Positions 28,081 through 37,427 of a stretch of DNA of 64,000 nt are shown in pieces. The notes below the pieces were generated by a model. It saw only the letters and a program-made list of their open reading frames with translations, was not told the DNA's origin and did no database searches. Made by a program: the position numbers and the translations under genes. The number at the start of each line of letters is the position of its first letter. Position 1 is the first letter of the stretch. This DNA comes from Hyphomicrobium sp. (GTDB taxonomy: Bacteria; Pseudomonadota; Alphaproteobacteria; Rhizobiales; Hyphomicrobiaceae), in contig JAFWGI010000005.1 in NCBI GenBank assembly GCA_017512425.1, forward strand, positions 62,001 to 126,000, read 5' to 3'.

Positions 28081-29208
28081 ATGACGACGTCAAACGAATT
28101 GCGCGCAGGATTGCTGGCCGTCGCCAAGCGCTCGGTCAGCATCATGACCGCTTGCAGCAACGAGGAAAGCACGAAGCTTTATCTGGTGCTGCCGTTCCTC
28201 GGCCTGCTCGGCTACGACTACGCCAATCCGTATGAGGTGTATCCGGAACATCTCGCCGACTTCGATCCGGCAACGCAGAACAAAGTCGATTTCGCAATTC
28301 TACGCGATGGCGCGCCCGTCATCGCGATTGAATGCAAACAGGTCGGTGCCGATCTGTCCGCGTCGCGCGGCCAACTGTGCCGCTACTTCAACGCGCTGCC
28401 GACGGTAAAGCTCGGCATTCTGACCAATGGCGTGCTGTTCGAATTCTTCGTCGACTCGGCCGCGCCGAACATCATGGACGACGAACCGTTCCTTACGATT
28501 GATTTGGAAACGATCGCGCGCTCGGGCGCGACTGACGAGATCGTCGAGACTCTCGTCTCCGCAACCAAAAATAACTATGACCCCGAGACGATCGCAGAAG
28601 CGGCCCACGTCCAGCTGGTCAAGAAGCGGCTAAGAACAGCTTTCATCGATGAGGCGAAAGGCCCGTCCGAAGAATTCTGCCGCTTTGCGCTTGAACGCAT
28701 CGGCGTGAAGTCCGTGCGCAAGCAAGTCATTGAACGCTACTACGCGCCGATGATCAAAATTGCATTCGAAGAGAGCTTGATCGTGCCGGTCGTCGACCGG
28801 CTGCGTGCGCAATCCCTCGGCGACGTGCGGCAGAGTTCGATGGGTCTTCACCAACTCGGCCAGCGCATCGAAACGACAGAGCGCGAACTCGCGATCGTAG
28901 CTTATGTCCGGCGCCGGCTGTCGTATCTTGCGGAGAACGAAACTCAGTTCAATGCGATCGAGAACATTCGCTTCAAGGACTATGTTGGAAAACTGTCTGT
29001 ATTTTACGACCGCGAGCGCAAAGGCCGCCTGTTCGACTATATCGAAGGCGCCGACGGCTATGACAAATTTATATTCCCCGACCCGATCGGCGAGATCGTA
29101 ACAAACAACGTTCTTGAAATTGACACCGCCCTGAAGACTGTTTTTGCAACGCGCGTCCGTGAGATTGGCGGTCTCTCGCAGGGTCAAAAAATCTCTCGCA
29201 GCGCCTAA
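28081..29208 (+). CDS. Stand-alone nuclease resembling HsdR N-terminal domain
   Basis: A 375-residue protein. The N-terminal 150 residues resemble the type I restriction enzyme R-protein N-terminal fold. After NKVDFAILRDGAPVIAIECK the pattern D-(x)n-ExK is intact (Asp about 71, Glu-x-Lys about 83-85), followed by a Gln-containing strand, as in PD-(D/E)xK nucleases. The rest is helical and unassigned (residues 190-375), with no helicase motor and no modification or specificity gene beside it. The start at 28081 is chosen because the conserved part begins soon after. A short 61-bp gap leads into another unknown gene. Confidence 0.75.
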   Translation: MTTSNELRAGLLAVAKRSVSIMTACSNEESTKLYLVLPFLGLLGYDYANPYEVYPEHLADFDPATQNKVDFAILRDGAPVIAIECKQVGADLSASRGQLCRYFNALPTVKLGILTNGVLFEFFVDSAAPNIMDDEPFLTIDLETIARSGATDEIVETLVSATKNNYDPETIAEAAHVQLVKKRLRTAFIDEAKGPSEEFCRFALERIGVKSVRKQVIERYYAPMIKIAFEESLIVPVVDRLRAQSLGDVRQSSMGLHQLGQRIETTERELAIVAYVRRRLSYLAENETQFNAIENIRFKDYVGKLSVFYDRERKGRLFDYIEGADGYDKFIFPDPIGEIVTNNVLEIDTALKTVFATRVREIGGLSQGQKISRSA

Positions 29209-29269
29209 CGCCAAGTGCCATATGTCTGACGTCGGACCGTCGCCAAAACGGTCCAAAGTCGGAGCACGC

Positions 29270-30085
29270 ATGGCGAGCAATTTATCAACGATTGGCTTCG
29301 TGTTCAGCGAAGCGGAAATTTTCCGCGACGTCATGATGAAGTGCGCCAATCAATCGACAGTCCAGCTTGCGTGTAGCGCTGGTTCCTACGGCATCTGGCG
29401 GTCGCGGACCGGCGCGGAAATCTGGTTCCATCTCGGAAAATCGGATGACGGCACGACGGAGATTTTCGGGCTGACGCCATTTTTTGAAGGCCAGAGTGAC
29501 GTCCTACTGAATATCACGAGCGCCGCTGCGCGCGACGGCGACAACGACTTTGAAGGCGCAATGCAAGGCTGGGTCAGCCCGGATGGCGCGACCGACGGCA
29601 GCTATCCGATCCTGTTCGATGCCGTCGACTTTGCAGCTCACGATAGTGCCGAATGGCCGGCGCAGCGCCGCGTGCGATTGACGGCGTTCGCTCGCGAACT
29701 CGAAGCGTTTGCGTCGGATGCCGCCTACTACGCGGCCCGCGGCAACGCCGGCGACGACGTCCCGCAACTGGCGGCACATGCCTACATACCCGTGGGCTTG
29801 TTTGCAGCCGAAGACGGCAGCGAAGCGCCGACCGGCGCGGCGGACGCGCCAAGCCCGCAGTCCTCGGCCGTGCTGACCGGCAAAGTGGTTGAGCATCGCA
29901 CCTTCACAAATGAAATTAGTGGCCACGATTTCGTCTGGCTGCTCGTCGAGAGCTTAGAGGCGACATTCGATATCGTCGCGGACCCGGCGATCATTACCGG
30001 AGACATTGTCGAGGGCGGCACCATAGAGGCCGCTGTCGTCATGTTCGGACGCTTGCTGGACGAGGACGGCGTTGCGGCGGCCTAG
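29270..30085 (+). CDS. Unknown protein downstream of the HsdR-N-like nuclease
   Basis: A 271-residue acidic protein with no recognised domain. It is mostly beta-strand-like with aromatic residues (CSAGSYGIWRSRTGAEIWFH). A Ser/Pro/Ala linker at about 185-205 separates a second part that contains VVEHRTFTNEISGHDFVWLL. The ATG at 29270 has GGAG 5 bases upstream. The gene shares strand and close spacing with the nuclease gene, so a joint function is possible but not shown. Confidence 0.6.
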   Translation: MASNLSTIGFVFSEAEIFRDVMMKCANQSTVQLACSAGSYGIWRSRTGAEIWFHLGKSDDGTTEIFGLTPFFEGQSDVLLNITSAAARDGDNDFEGAMQGWVSPDGATDGSYPILFDAVDFAAHDSAEWPAQRRVRLTAFARELEAFASDAAYYAARGNAGDDVPQLAAHAYIPVGLFAAEDGSEAPTGAADAPSPQSSAVLTGKVVEHRTFTNEISGHDFVWLLVESLEATFDIVADPAIITGDIVEGGTIEAAVVMFGRLLDEDGVAAA

Positions 30086-30106
30086 CTGGCACGATCACGC
30101 CGGCGA

Positions 30107-30553
30107 TCAAACGCTCTCGACATCCTGACAGGCTGACGCTTCGCCATTGACCGACCCCCGCGCCGTCCATTGCGGTGTCGCGCCACCGGGAGCTGCCTCT
30201 TCAGTCCGCGCCGCGAAAAAGAATTCGAAGCAGTTTGCCGATACGCGCGCGACGCGGAAGCAGCCGCCAGCCGGATCGGCATCATAGATCGTGCATAACG
30301 TGCCGGCCGTCACCGACCAGCGGCCGCCGATCGTCGCGCCGTCTTCCATGTACTGCAGACGACCGTCGCGGTCATAGCGCTCAGAGAACGCCCTGCCGCT
30401 GGCGTAGCGCCCGTCGATCGTTTTACCAGCCAGGGCGGACGCAATTTCGGCATCCTGCAACCAAACCGGCTCAGACTCGCCGATCGCGACCGCAGGCATA
30501 AAGGTCGCCATCGCACAAGCAACGATGAAAGTAGAAACGAGCCGCACGATCAA
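30107..30553 (-). CDS. Small exported protein of unknown function
   Basis: A 148-residue protein with a signal peptide (residues 1-24, cut near AIG-ES). The mature part is a compact beta-type fold with three Cys residues and the stretches KTIDGRYASGRAFSERYDRD and GATIGGRWSVTAGTLC. It resembles small periplasmic DUF995-type proteins of Alphaproteobacteria, but I cannot confirm the family. It converges on the unknown gene ending at 30085. Confidence 0.7.
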   Translation of the reverse strand: MIVRLVSTFIVACAMATFMPAVAIGESEPVWLQDAEIASALAGKTIDGRYASGRAFSERYDRDGRLQYMEDGATIGGRWSVTAGTLCTIYDADPAGGCFRVARVSANCFEFFFAARTEEAAPGGATPQWTARGSVNGEASACQDVESV

Positions 30554-30785
30554 CCCCGATATACCGTGTGCAGGTGTAAACCTTCCCAGTCAGATTGTAG
30601 ATGTTGCCTGCTAAACATGGCGGAAATAGCGGCTCGCCAGTCGGGGTTCAGCGCGGGTTTGCCGCCGTTCAAACCCTTGAAACTCTGAGCCGAGGCCTAT
30701 AAGTCTCGGCTCATTCCCGCAGTTTTGCGCGAGAACAAGCAACCGCGGCCGTTCACTTCGACGCCGCGCCGGAAGGACACGAATT

Positions 30786-31814
30786 ATGGGCTACAAGGTC
30801 GCGATCGTCGGCGTTACGGGTAACGTCGGCCGTGAGATGTTGAATGTGCTGCACGAGCGCAAATTTCCAGTCGACGAACTGTACGCGCTGGCATCGCGCC
30901 GTTCGGTCGGAACGGAAGTCTCGTTCGGCGACAAAACCATCAAATGCCGCGATCTCGAAACGTTTGATTTCAAGGGTGTCGATATCTGTCTGATGTCGGC
31001 GGGATCGACCGTTTCCAAAGACTATTCTCCGCGCATCGGCGCGCAGGGTTGCGTCGTGATCGATAACTCCTCGTACTGGCGTTATGACCAGGACGTGCCG
31101 CTGGTCGTTCCGGAAGTGAACGCAGATGCGATCTCGGGCTTTGCCAAGAAGAACATCATCGCCAACCCGAACTGCTCGACCGCCCAGCTGGTTGTCGCGC
31201 TGAAGCCGCTTCACGATGCAGCGACGATTAAGCGCGTCGTCGTCTCGACCTATCAGTCCGTTTCCGGCACCGGCAAAGATGCGATGGACGAGTTGTGGTC
31301 GCAGACCAAAGGCAAGTATGTGCCGGGACAGGAAGTCGATCCGAAGAAGTTTCCGAAGCAGATCGCATTCAACTGCATTCCGCACATCGACGTCTTCATG
31401 GAGGACGGCTACACGAAAGAAGAGTGGAAGATGCTTGCGGAGACGAAGAAGATCCTCGATCCGAAGATCAAGCTGACGGCAACATGCGTCCGCGTGCCGG
31501 TGTTCGTCGGTCATTCGGAGGCCGTAACAATCGAATTCGCGAAGCCAATCTCGCCCGACGAAGCGCGAGAAATTCTGCGCAACGCGCCGGGCGTCTCGGT
31601 TGTCGATAAGCGCGAACCAGGTGGCTACATCACGCCGGTCGAAGCTGCTGGCGAATTTGACACATTCGTTTCGCGCATACGAGAGGACGCGACAGTGGAG
31701 AACGGGCTGTCATTGTGGATCGTATCCGACAATCTTCTGAAAGGCGCGGCACTCAACGCCGTACAGATCGCGGAAGCCCTGATCAGCCGCAAGATGCTGC
31801 CGAAGGCCGCGTAA
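30786..31814 (+). CDS. asd: Aspartate-semialdehyde dehydrogenase
   Basis: A 342-residue NADP enzyme that makes the branch-point metabolite for lysine/DAP, threonine and methionine. It has the nucleotide-binding VGVTGNVGREM, the catalytic Cys in IANPNCSTAQ (about 130) and the conserved CVRVPVFVGHSEAV. It stands alone with its own leader and is followed by a terminator-like hairpin shared with the convergent marR gene. Confidence 0.97.
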   Translation: MGYKVAIVGVTGNVGREMLNVLHERKFPVDELYALASRRSVGTEVSFGDKTIKCRDLETFDFKGVDICLMSAGSTVSKDYSPRIGAQGCVVIDNSSYWRYDQDVPLVVPEVNADAISGFAKKNIIANPNCSTAQLVVALKPLHDAATIKRVVVSTYQSVSGTGKDAMDELWSQTKGKYVPGQEVDPKKFPKQIAFNCIPHIDVFMEDGYTKEEWKMLAETKKILDPKIKLTATCVRVPVFVGHSEAVTIEFAKPISPDEAREILRNAPGVSVVDKREPGGYITPVEAAGEFDTFVSRIREDATVENGLSLWIVSDNLLKGAALNAVQIAEALISRKMLPKAA

Positions 31815-31848
31815 CGTCCGCACAGCCGGAAAATAGTGGATAAAGAAA

Positions 31849-31873
31849 CAGGCGGCTCCGAAAGGGCCGCCTG
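31849..31873. terminator. Terminator between asd and the MarR gene
   Basis: CAGGCGGC (31849-31856) pairs with GCCGCCTG (31866-31873). ACTTGTTT follows on the plus strand and an A-rich stretch precedes it, so the hairpin may serve both converging genes. Confidence 0.7.
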
Positions 31874-31901
31874 ACTTGTTTCGGAGATTTCGACTGCTGC
31901 G

Positions 31902-32378
31902 TTAGCGCTTGCTGCCGGTGACTTCCTTGGCCTGCAATCGTCCGAGCGCCTGCACGATGTTATTCAAGTCCTGCAAAAGTTTGTCCCGCTGCGCGCTCGG
32001 CAGGCTCGACAGAATTTTGTCGTCGACCTTACGGGCAAGCGGATCGACGGACTTGAGGACGCGCCAGCCTTCGTCCGTCAGCTTTACGGCATAAGCGCGA
32101 GCGTCTTCACGCGTGCGGCGACGCTGCAGCAGACCCTTCTTCAACATACGGCGAACGACATCGGCGAGTGTCGACCGATCGATTCCGGTACGTTCGACAA
32201 GGTGCGTTTGGCTCAGACCTTCGTTTTGCGAAACAGTGACCAGAACTGCAAACTGCCGGGGCGTGATGTCGCCTGATCCCAACTCCATTTGAAAAATCTC
32301 AGCGGCGCATTGGCCGGCGCGATGGAGAAGGTGGAGCGGCGATTTCTCCAAACGGTTAGCTGCAGTTTCACGAGCCAT
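31902..32378 (-). CDS. MarR-family transcriptional regulator
   Basis: A 158-residue winged-helix regulator. The helix-turn-helix is seen in GLSQTHLVERTGIDRSTLAD and the wing in LQRRRTREDARAYAVKLTDEG. Flanking helices would form the dimer interface. The ATG at 32378 is chosen because AGGA lies 9 bases upstream; a TTG seven codons earlier is also open. About 270 bp upstream are free of genes and could hold its own promoter and operator. Ligand and targets are unknown. Confidence 0.88.
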   Translation of the reverse strand: MARETAANRLEKSPLHLLHRAGQCAAEIFQMELGSGDITPRQFAVLVTVSQNEGLSQTHLVERTGIDRSTLADVVRRMLKKGLLQRRRTREDARAYAVKLTDEGWRVLKSVDPLARKVDDKILSSLPSAQRDKLLQDLNNIVQALGRLQAKEVTGSKR

Positions 32379-32648
32379 CGTCGTCAATCCTAAAATCAAT
32401 ATTTGATGTGCGCTTCTCGGAGCGACCCAGGCGCACTTATCAATTCACGAAATCGCATGAACACCGGAAGACTTCGGCAGCTCACATCGAATACCGTTTA
32501 GACTACAATCACAGAACACCGATCAGCGTCTAGTAAAAATGGGACGCGGTGCTAATGAAAGCTAAAATAAATTTGCGCTAACCTGCAGTATGCTGAGCAT
32601 ACGCATAGATATCGTTGGCACTTTACCTAACAGCTCAGAAACCATTAC
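32379..32648. other. Gene-free stretch upstream of the MarR gene
   Basis: About 270 bp without a supported gene. It is AT-richer than its surroundings (for example near 32540-32600). It separates the marR start from the end of the dapF-yciB unit on the same strand. I see no convincing hairpin. Confidence 0.5.
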
Positions 32649-33236
32649 TTAGCGCAGTTCGTGACGTTTCAGAAGTCCGACTTGTGCAATCGCGAACGCC
32701 ATCGTGATCGGCATGATGCCGAAAACCTTGAAACTCACCCAGAAATCCGTCGAGAAAAACCTCCAGACAATTTCGTTTAAGATCGCCAACGCCACGAAAA
32801 ACAACGCCCAACGGAACGTCAGCTGCCGCCAACCCTCCTCGGTCAATCGGAAAACATCGTCAAAAACGATCTTGAGCAGCGACTTGCCGGCTGCCAACCC
32901 GGCAAAAAGAATTGCCGCAAACAAACCATTAACAATCGTCGGCTTGAGCTTGATGAACTGGTCGTCCTGCAACCAGAGCGTCAACCCACCGAATACGATA
33001 ACGAAGAAACCCGAAACGAGCGGCATCGTCGGAATACGGCCGAGCACAGCGCGCGAAACAGCAAGCGCGATGACCGTCGCGACCATAAAGGCGCCGGTGC
33101 CTGCGAAAATGCCGTAGCGCGAATTGCCGATAAAAAACACCACGAGAGGTCCGAGCTCGACGAGCAGCTTGATGACTTGCTTGCGGTCAAACTCCTGTTC
33201 CGCAGGCGCACCGCTGTTTTGATCGTTGCTCGACAT
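32649..33236 (-). CDS. YciB/IspZ-family inner-membrane septation protein
   Basis: A 195-residue membrane protein with five predicted transmembrane helices. The family features are the [15 protein letters not shown] segment near residue 28, [16 protein letters not shown] near 135 and a final helix near 165-185. YciB proteins affect cell-envelope synthesis and division. It is the last gene of the dapF-mtaB-ftsY-yciB unit and 16 bp after a second family member, so it is one of a tandem pair. Confidence 0.9.
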   Translation of the reverse strand: MSSNDQNSGAPAEQEFDRKQVIKLLVELGPLVVFFIGNSRYGIFAGTGAFMVATVIALAVSRAVLGRIPTMPLVSGFFVIVFGGLTLWLQDDQFIKLKPTIVNGLFAAILFAGLAAGKSLLKIVFDDVFRLTEEGWRQLTFRWALFFVALAILNEIVWRFFSTDFWVSFKVFGIMPITMAFAIAQVGLLKRHELR

Positions 33237-33252
33237 TCTTGCCTGCCTCTAA

Positions 33253-33882
33253 TTACTCAGCCGGCTGCGGCAGCCGGTACTTCTGCATCATCCGTGTCAG
33301 GACCCACGCGTACAATCCCGTGATCGGCAGCACAATTGCAATCTTGAACAATATCCAAACGTTCACGCCATTCATATGGTGGCCGAGCAACGTGTAAATG
33401 TGATCTTCCTTATAGGTCAGCCGCACATACTCGTTGGCGACAGCGGTCAAAAGGAAGAAAAGCGCGAAGCTCCAAGTGAATTTGTTCCAACCTTCATCCG
33501 TATAATGGAAGGTCTTGTCGAAAACGTACTTGAAGAAGTTGCGCTTCATATACAGACCGGCAATCAGGAACAGTGCGAATAGCGCGTTGAAGATCGTCAC
33601 TTTGATCTGCACCCACATAGCGTCGTGAGTGATCAGCGTCAGAGCGCCAAACACAATCGTGACCGTTGACGCGATCAGCGGGAAAATCGGCGGCCGACGG
33701 AACATCCAATACATGACGCCGATCGCGAGCACCGTGGTGATCACAAGCGCCCAGGTACCCGCGTTGATGCCATAAGCTGCGTTGACGACAAACATCGTCA
33801 CGAGCGGGCCGAACTCGCTCAGGATGTTGACTGTCTGCTCCGCGTTAAACGGAAAGTAGGCAGGTTTTTTTTTCGTATCCAT
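33253..33882 (-). CDS. Second YciB-family protein (tandem paralogue)
   Basis: A 209-residue membrane protein of the same family as its downstream neighbour. ILSEFGPLVTMFVVNAAYGI corresponds to the family start and TDEGWNKFTWSFALFFLLTA to the conserved mid-segment. The C-terminal half has an extra loop (LLGHHMNGVN). Identity between the two copies is low by eye, so the duplication is old. The ATG at 33882 (MDTKKK) is preferred. It lies 65 bp after the ftsY stop. Confidence 0.88.
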   Translation of the reverse strand: MDTKKKPAYFPFNAEQTVNILSEFGPLVTMFVVNAAYGINAGTWALVITTVLAIGVMYWMFRRPPIFPLIASTVTIVFGALTLITHDAMWVQIKVTIFNALFALFLIAGLYMKRNFFKYVFDKTFHYTDEGWNKFTWSFALFFLLTAVANEYVRLTYKEDHIYTLLGHHMNGVNVWILFKIAIVLPITGLYAWVLTRMMQKYRLPQPAE

Positions 33883-33947
33883 CAGAGCAGCGAATCCCAA
33901 TTCTTTTTATCGTTCGGTCATGACGCCAAACATCCGGCAATAGTGTG

Positions 33948-35168
33948 TCAGCTATTCGCGATCGCTCGGGCAAAATCTTTGGCTTCGAAGGGCAGAAGGT
34001 CGTCGATCCCTTCGCCGACACCGATAGCATGCACCGGAAGAGCGAATTTTTCGGCAATAGCCACCAGAATGCCTCCCCGCGCCGTACCATCAAGCTTGGT
34101 CATGACAAGACCCGTAACTCCGGCCTTTTCACGAAACGCTTCTACCTGTCCAAGTGCGTTTTGGCCGGTCGTCGCGTCGAGGACCAGCACCACGTCGTGA
34201 GGTGCGGTCGAATCCAGTTTTTTCAAGACCCTAATGACTTTTTCCAGCTCTTCCATCAGCGCTTGCTTGTTTTGAAGACGGCCCGCTGTATCGAGTAAAA
34301 GCACATCGGCGCCAGTGTTTTGTGCCTCTTTGAGCGCGTCGAACGCCAGCCCGGACGAGTCAGACCCGACGGCCCGTGCGACAACCGGGCTCGATGTGCG
34401 CTGCCCCCAAACTTTGAGCTGGTCAATGGCCGCGGCGCGAAATGTGTCGCCCGCCGCCAGCACAACCACTTTGCCGTCGCATTTCAACTTCGCCGCGAGC
34501 TTGCCGATTGTCGTCGTCTTACCGGTGCCGTTGACGCCGACCATCATGATGACGTGCGGCTTGTGGCTGCCTGTCACTGACAACGGCTTGGCGACCGGCG
34601 AAAGGACGCGTTCGACTTCCTCGGACAAGATGGTGCGGACGTCGTCGGCCGAGATGCCTTTTTCGAATCGGCCCTTCGATATCGCGGCCGTTATACGCGT
34701 CGCCGTCGGCAGGCCAATGTCCGATTGAATGAGAAGGTCTTCGAGATCGTCAAGCGTCGCGGCATCAAGCTTACGCTTTGTGAAAATGCCGGTGATGCCA
34801 TCGGAGAGTTTGGCTGATGTTTTTCCGAGGCCAGCTTTGAGTTTTTGGAACCACCCGAGCTTCGGCTCGACAACCGGTGTCGATCGCACTTCAGGAATGG
34901 CGGGGACTTCAGGAACAGCCGCTTCAACAGCCGCAACGGCGTCGGATGTTGCGATTTCTTCGACGGCGACTGGCGCGACGCTCGCCGCGCCTTTATCGTC
35001 GCTTGCAAGCTCGCTGCGTCCGTCCGCGATTTGCACCGCATCGTCCGACGGCACGGCATTTTGCGTATCGGCATCGATCGCAACGTCATCCGCCGGACGC
35101 GGCGTTTCCGCCTTGCTGCCGAACAGGCGTCCGAAAAGTCCCTTGCGTTTGCCGTCCTGCTCGCTCAC
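33948..35168 (-). CDS. ftsY: Signal recognition particle receptor FtsY
   Basis: A 406-residue SRP GTPase that docks ribosome-SRP complexes at the membrane. An acidic Ala/Val/Glu-rich A-domain occupies about residues 1-105, followed by the N-domain (GWFQKLKAGLGKTS). The G-domain has G1 GVNGTGKTTT (about 210-219), LDTAGRLQNK and TKLDGTARGG. The start is a GTG that overlaps the mtaB stop by 4 bp, so the two are coupled. Its partner Ffh is encoded about 6 kb further on, on the plus strand. Confidence 0.97.
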   Translation of the reverse strand: MSEQDGKRKGLFGRLFGSKAETPRPADDVAIDADTQNAVPSDDAVQIADGRSELASDDKGAASVAPVAVEEIATSDAVAAVEAAVPEVPAIPEVRSTPVVEPKLGWFQKLKAGLGKTSAKLSDGITGIFTKRKLDAATLDDLEDLLIQSDIGLPTATRITAAISKGRFEKGISADDVRTILSEEVERVLSPVAKPLSVTGSHKPHVIMMVGVNGTGKTTTIGKLAAKLKCDGKVVVLAAGDTFRAAAIDQLKVWGQRTSSPVVARAVGSDSSGLAFDALKEAQNTGADVLLLDTAGRLQNKQALMEELEKVIRVLKKLDSTAPHDVVLVLDATTGQNALGQVEAFREKAGVTGLVMTKLDGTARGGILVAIAEKFALPVHAIGVGEGIDDLLPFEAKDFARAIANS

Positions 35169-36427
35169 GCGGCTACCTCACCAATCAAACGTTCACCTTC
35201 GCGCCGCAGTGCCCGCGCCTTGACGATAGCCCCTGCGGGCGGCGCACCGGCATTCCTCATATCCATTTCGACGAACTGCGGCGTCCGGCCAATGCCGCCG
35301 TTTTCCATCAAGACGTCGAGCGGAACGCCAATCTGGCCGTCGAGATACGACGTCAAGGTTACGCCGCCCTTGTGGCGCAAGCGCGCGGCTCGCTCCTTGA
35401 TCTCTGGGCCGGCGACTTGTGGCATCATGGCAGCCGGCGTACCGACGCGCCGCGAGTATGGAAAAACGTGTAAAAACGTCAGACCGCAGGCGTCGACAAT
35501 GCTGAGCGAATTCTCGAACATCTCCTCTGTTTCGGTCGGGAACCCGGCGATCAGGTCCGCGCCAAAGACGACGTCGGATCGAAGCTTGCGGACGGCATTG
35601 CAAAACTGCACGGCATCGCGGCGCAGATGACGGCGCTTCATGCGCTTCAGGATCATATCGTCGCCCGACTGCATCGACAGATGGAAATGCGGCATCAGCC
35701 GCGGTTCGTCGCCAATAGCTGCCAGCAGGTCCGCATCGCATTCGACCTGATCGATGGACGACAGCCGCAGCCGTTTCAGATCCGGGACATGCTTCAAAAT
35801 TTGCCGCACGAGTTTGCCGAGCGTCATGCTGCCCGGCAGGTCGGGACCATATGAGGTGATATCGACCCCGGTCAGCACGACCTCCGGCACGCCGTTTTCG
35901 ACGACGCGGCGAACTTGCGCGACGATATCGCCAGCGGCGACGGACCGCGACGGGCCGCGCGCATACGGGATGATGCAAAAAGTACAGCGATGATCGCAAC
36001 CATTTTGTATCTGCAGGAATGCACGCGCTTTCGACTGCATGAAGTCGATCATGTGGGGCGCGGTTTCACGCACGCTCATGATGTCGTTGACGACAACGCG
36101 TTCGCCGCCCGCGATCGATAACTGCTTGAACGTGTCCGCTTTCAACTTGTCGTCGTTACCGATGACGTGATCGACACCGTCCATCGCCGCAAACCGTTCC
36201 GGCTCGATCTGTGCCGCGCACCCGGTCACGATGATGCGCGCGTTAGGGCGATCGCGCCGAAGCTTGCGAATGGTTTGGGTCGCCTTGCGCACAGCCTCGC
36301 CGGTCACGGCGCAGGTATTGACGATGATCGCGTCATCGAGGCCGGCATCGCGCGCGTGGCGGCGGATCACCTCAGACTCGAAAGCATTGAGCCGGCATCC
36401 AAGCGTGATGACTTCAGGGTCTGACAT
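35165..36427 (-). CDS. mtaB: tRNA t6A37 methylthiotransferase MtaB
   Basis: A 420-residue radical-SAM enzyme converting t6A37 to ms2t6A37 in tRNA. The N-terminal UPF0004 domain is marked by ITLGCRLN and NTCAVTGEA, the radical-SAM cluster by CDHRCTFC (near residue 145-152), and a C-terminal TRAM-like region follows. The ATG at 36427 is required by the conserved start. It is 29 bp after dapF and overlaps ftsY, so it is in the middle of the operon. Confidence 0.95.
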   Translation of the reverse strand: MSDPEVITLGCRLNAFESEVIRRHARDAGLDDAIIVNTCAVTGEAVRKATQTIRKLRRDRPNARIIVTGCAAQIEPERFAAMDGVDHVIGNDDKLKADTFKQLSIAGGERVVVNDIMSVRETAPHMIDFMQSKARAFLQIQNGCDHRCTFCIIPYARGPSRSVAAGDIVAQVRRVVENGVPEVVLTGVDITSYGPDLPGSMTLGKLVRQILKHVPDLKRLRLSSIDQVECDADLLAAIGDEPRLMPHFHLSMQSGDDMILKRMKRRHLRRDAVQFCNAVRKLRSDVVFGADLIAGFPTETEEMFENSLSIVDACGLTFLHVFPYSRRVGTPAAMMPQVAGPEIKERAARLRHKGGVTLTSYLDGQIGVPLDVLMENGGIGRTPQFVEMDMRNAGAPPAGAIVKARALRREGERLIGEVAA

Positions 36428-36456
36428 CAGGTCTGGCTTGCCGCGCGCGTTGTAAG

Positions 36457-37326
36457 TTAAGCCGGAATTCGCGAGAGTTTCGCGAGATCGAGAACGCCCT
36501 CGTATTCGAAAGCAACCGGCCCGGTCATCAGAATGCGATTCGTATCCATCCATTCGATGATGAGCGGCCCGCCCGGAAGCGTCACCGTCACTTTGCGATC
36601 CGTTAGCTTCTTGCGCGCCCCGGCGACGGCAGCGGCACAGGCCGCTGACCCGCAAGCGAGTGTCAGCCCAGCGCCGCGTTCCCAGGTCCGCAGCGTGATC
36701 GCATCGCGCGCCGTGACATGCGCAAGCGAGATATTCGCGCGCTCAGGAAAGATCGGATGGTTTTCGAGCATCGGGCCGAGCCGCGCGAGGTCGTAGGCCT
36801 CGACATCGTCGACCCAAAAGATCGCGTGTGGATTACCGACGTTGACGACGGACGGCGAATGCAGGGTCGGATTATCGATCGGCCCGATCTGCAGCTCGAT
36901 CGCGCGCGTATCGCGGAATTCTTCCGCCGTCGGGATGTCCTGCCAGTTGAATCGCGGTTCGCCCATATCGACGGTGATCGACGACATATCGCGCACACTC
37001 GTGTCGAGCACGCCCGCGAGCGTTTCGACCTTGAACGCGGATTTGCCCAGAGCTTGTGCTAGCCACCAGCCGACGCACCGCATGCCATTGCCGCAGGCAC
37101 CGGCTTCAGAACCGTCGGCGTTATAAATACGGACGTAAGATTGCGTACCGGCGGTTTTAGGTGCGTGCAGCACCATAAGCTGGTCAAACCGAGACGTCCG
37201 GTCGGCCGCGATCCGCGCGGCTTCGTCGGCCGAAAAGACCTTGGCGCTGGCGCGCAAATCGACAACGACGATCTCGTTGCCGAGCCCGTTCATTTTTACG
37301 AATGGTATAGTGGCGGTTGCTGTCAT
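36457..37326 (-). CDS. dapF: Diaminopimelate epimerase
   Basis: A 289-residue enzyme that converts LL-DAP to meso-DAP for lysine and peptidoglycan. The two catalytic Cys residues lie in [10 protein letters not shown] and [10 protein letters not shown]. The N-terminal [13 protein letters not shown] is conserved. The ATG at 37326 precedes the family-typical start. It leads the dapF-mtaB-ftsY-yciB-yciB unit. About 100 bp of divergent promoter space separate it from the sugar dehydrogenase gene. Confidence 0.96.
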   Translation of the reverse strand: MTATATIPFVKMNGLGNEIVVVDLRASAKVFSADEAARIAADRTSRFDQLMVLHAPKTAGTQSYVRIYNADGSEAGACGNGMRCVGWWLAQALGKSAFKVETLAGVLDTSVRDMSSITVDMGEPRFNWQDIPTAEEFRDTRAIELQIGPIDNPTLHSPSVVNVGNPHAIFWVDDVEAYDLARLGPMLENHPIFPERANISLAHVTARDAITLRTWERGAGLTLACGSAACAAAVAGARKKLTDRKVTVTLPGGPLIIEWMDTNRILMTGPVAFEYEGVLDLAKLSRIPA

Positions 37327-37427
37327 GCGCCCCATATATGGCGAGAACACCTGAAAACACAATTCGCTCCCTGCCGCATCCGTCCAGCCATCCGGCTCCT
37401 AACAGAGCCAAAATCCGAGAGAATGAA

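Noticed and set aside
26658..28172. Minus-strand open frame antisense to all of leuB, in frame with the M23 peptidase
   Set aside because: It continues upstream of a good signal-peptide start and has no coding character. Long antisense frames are expected from the codon bias of GC-rich genes.
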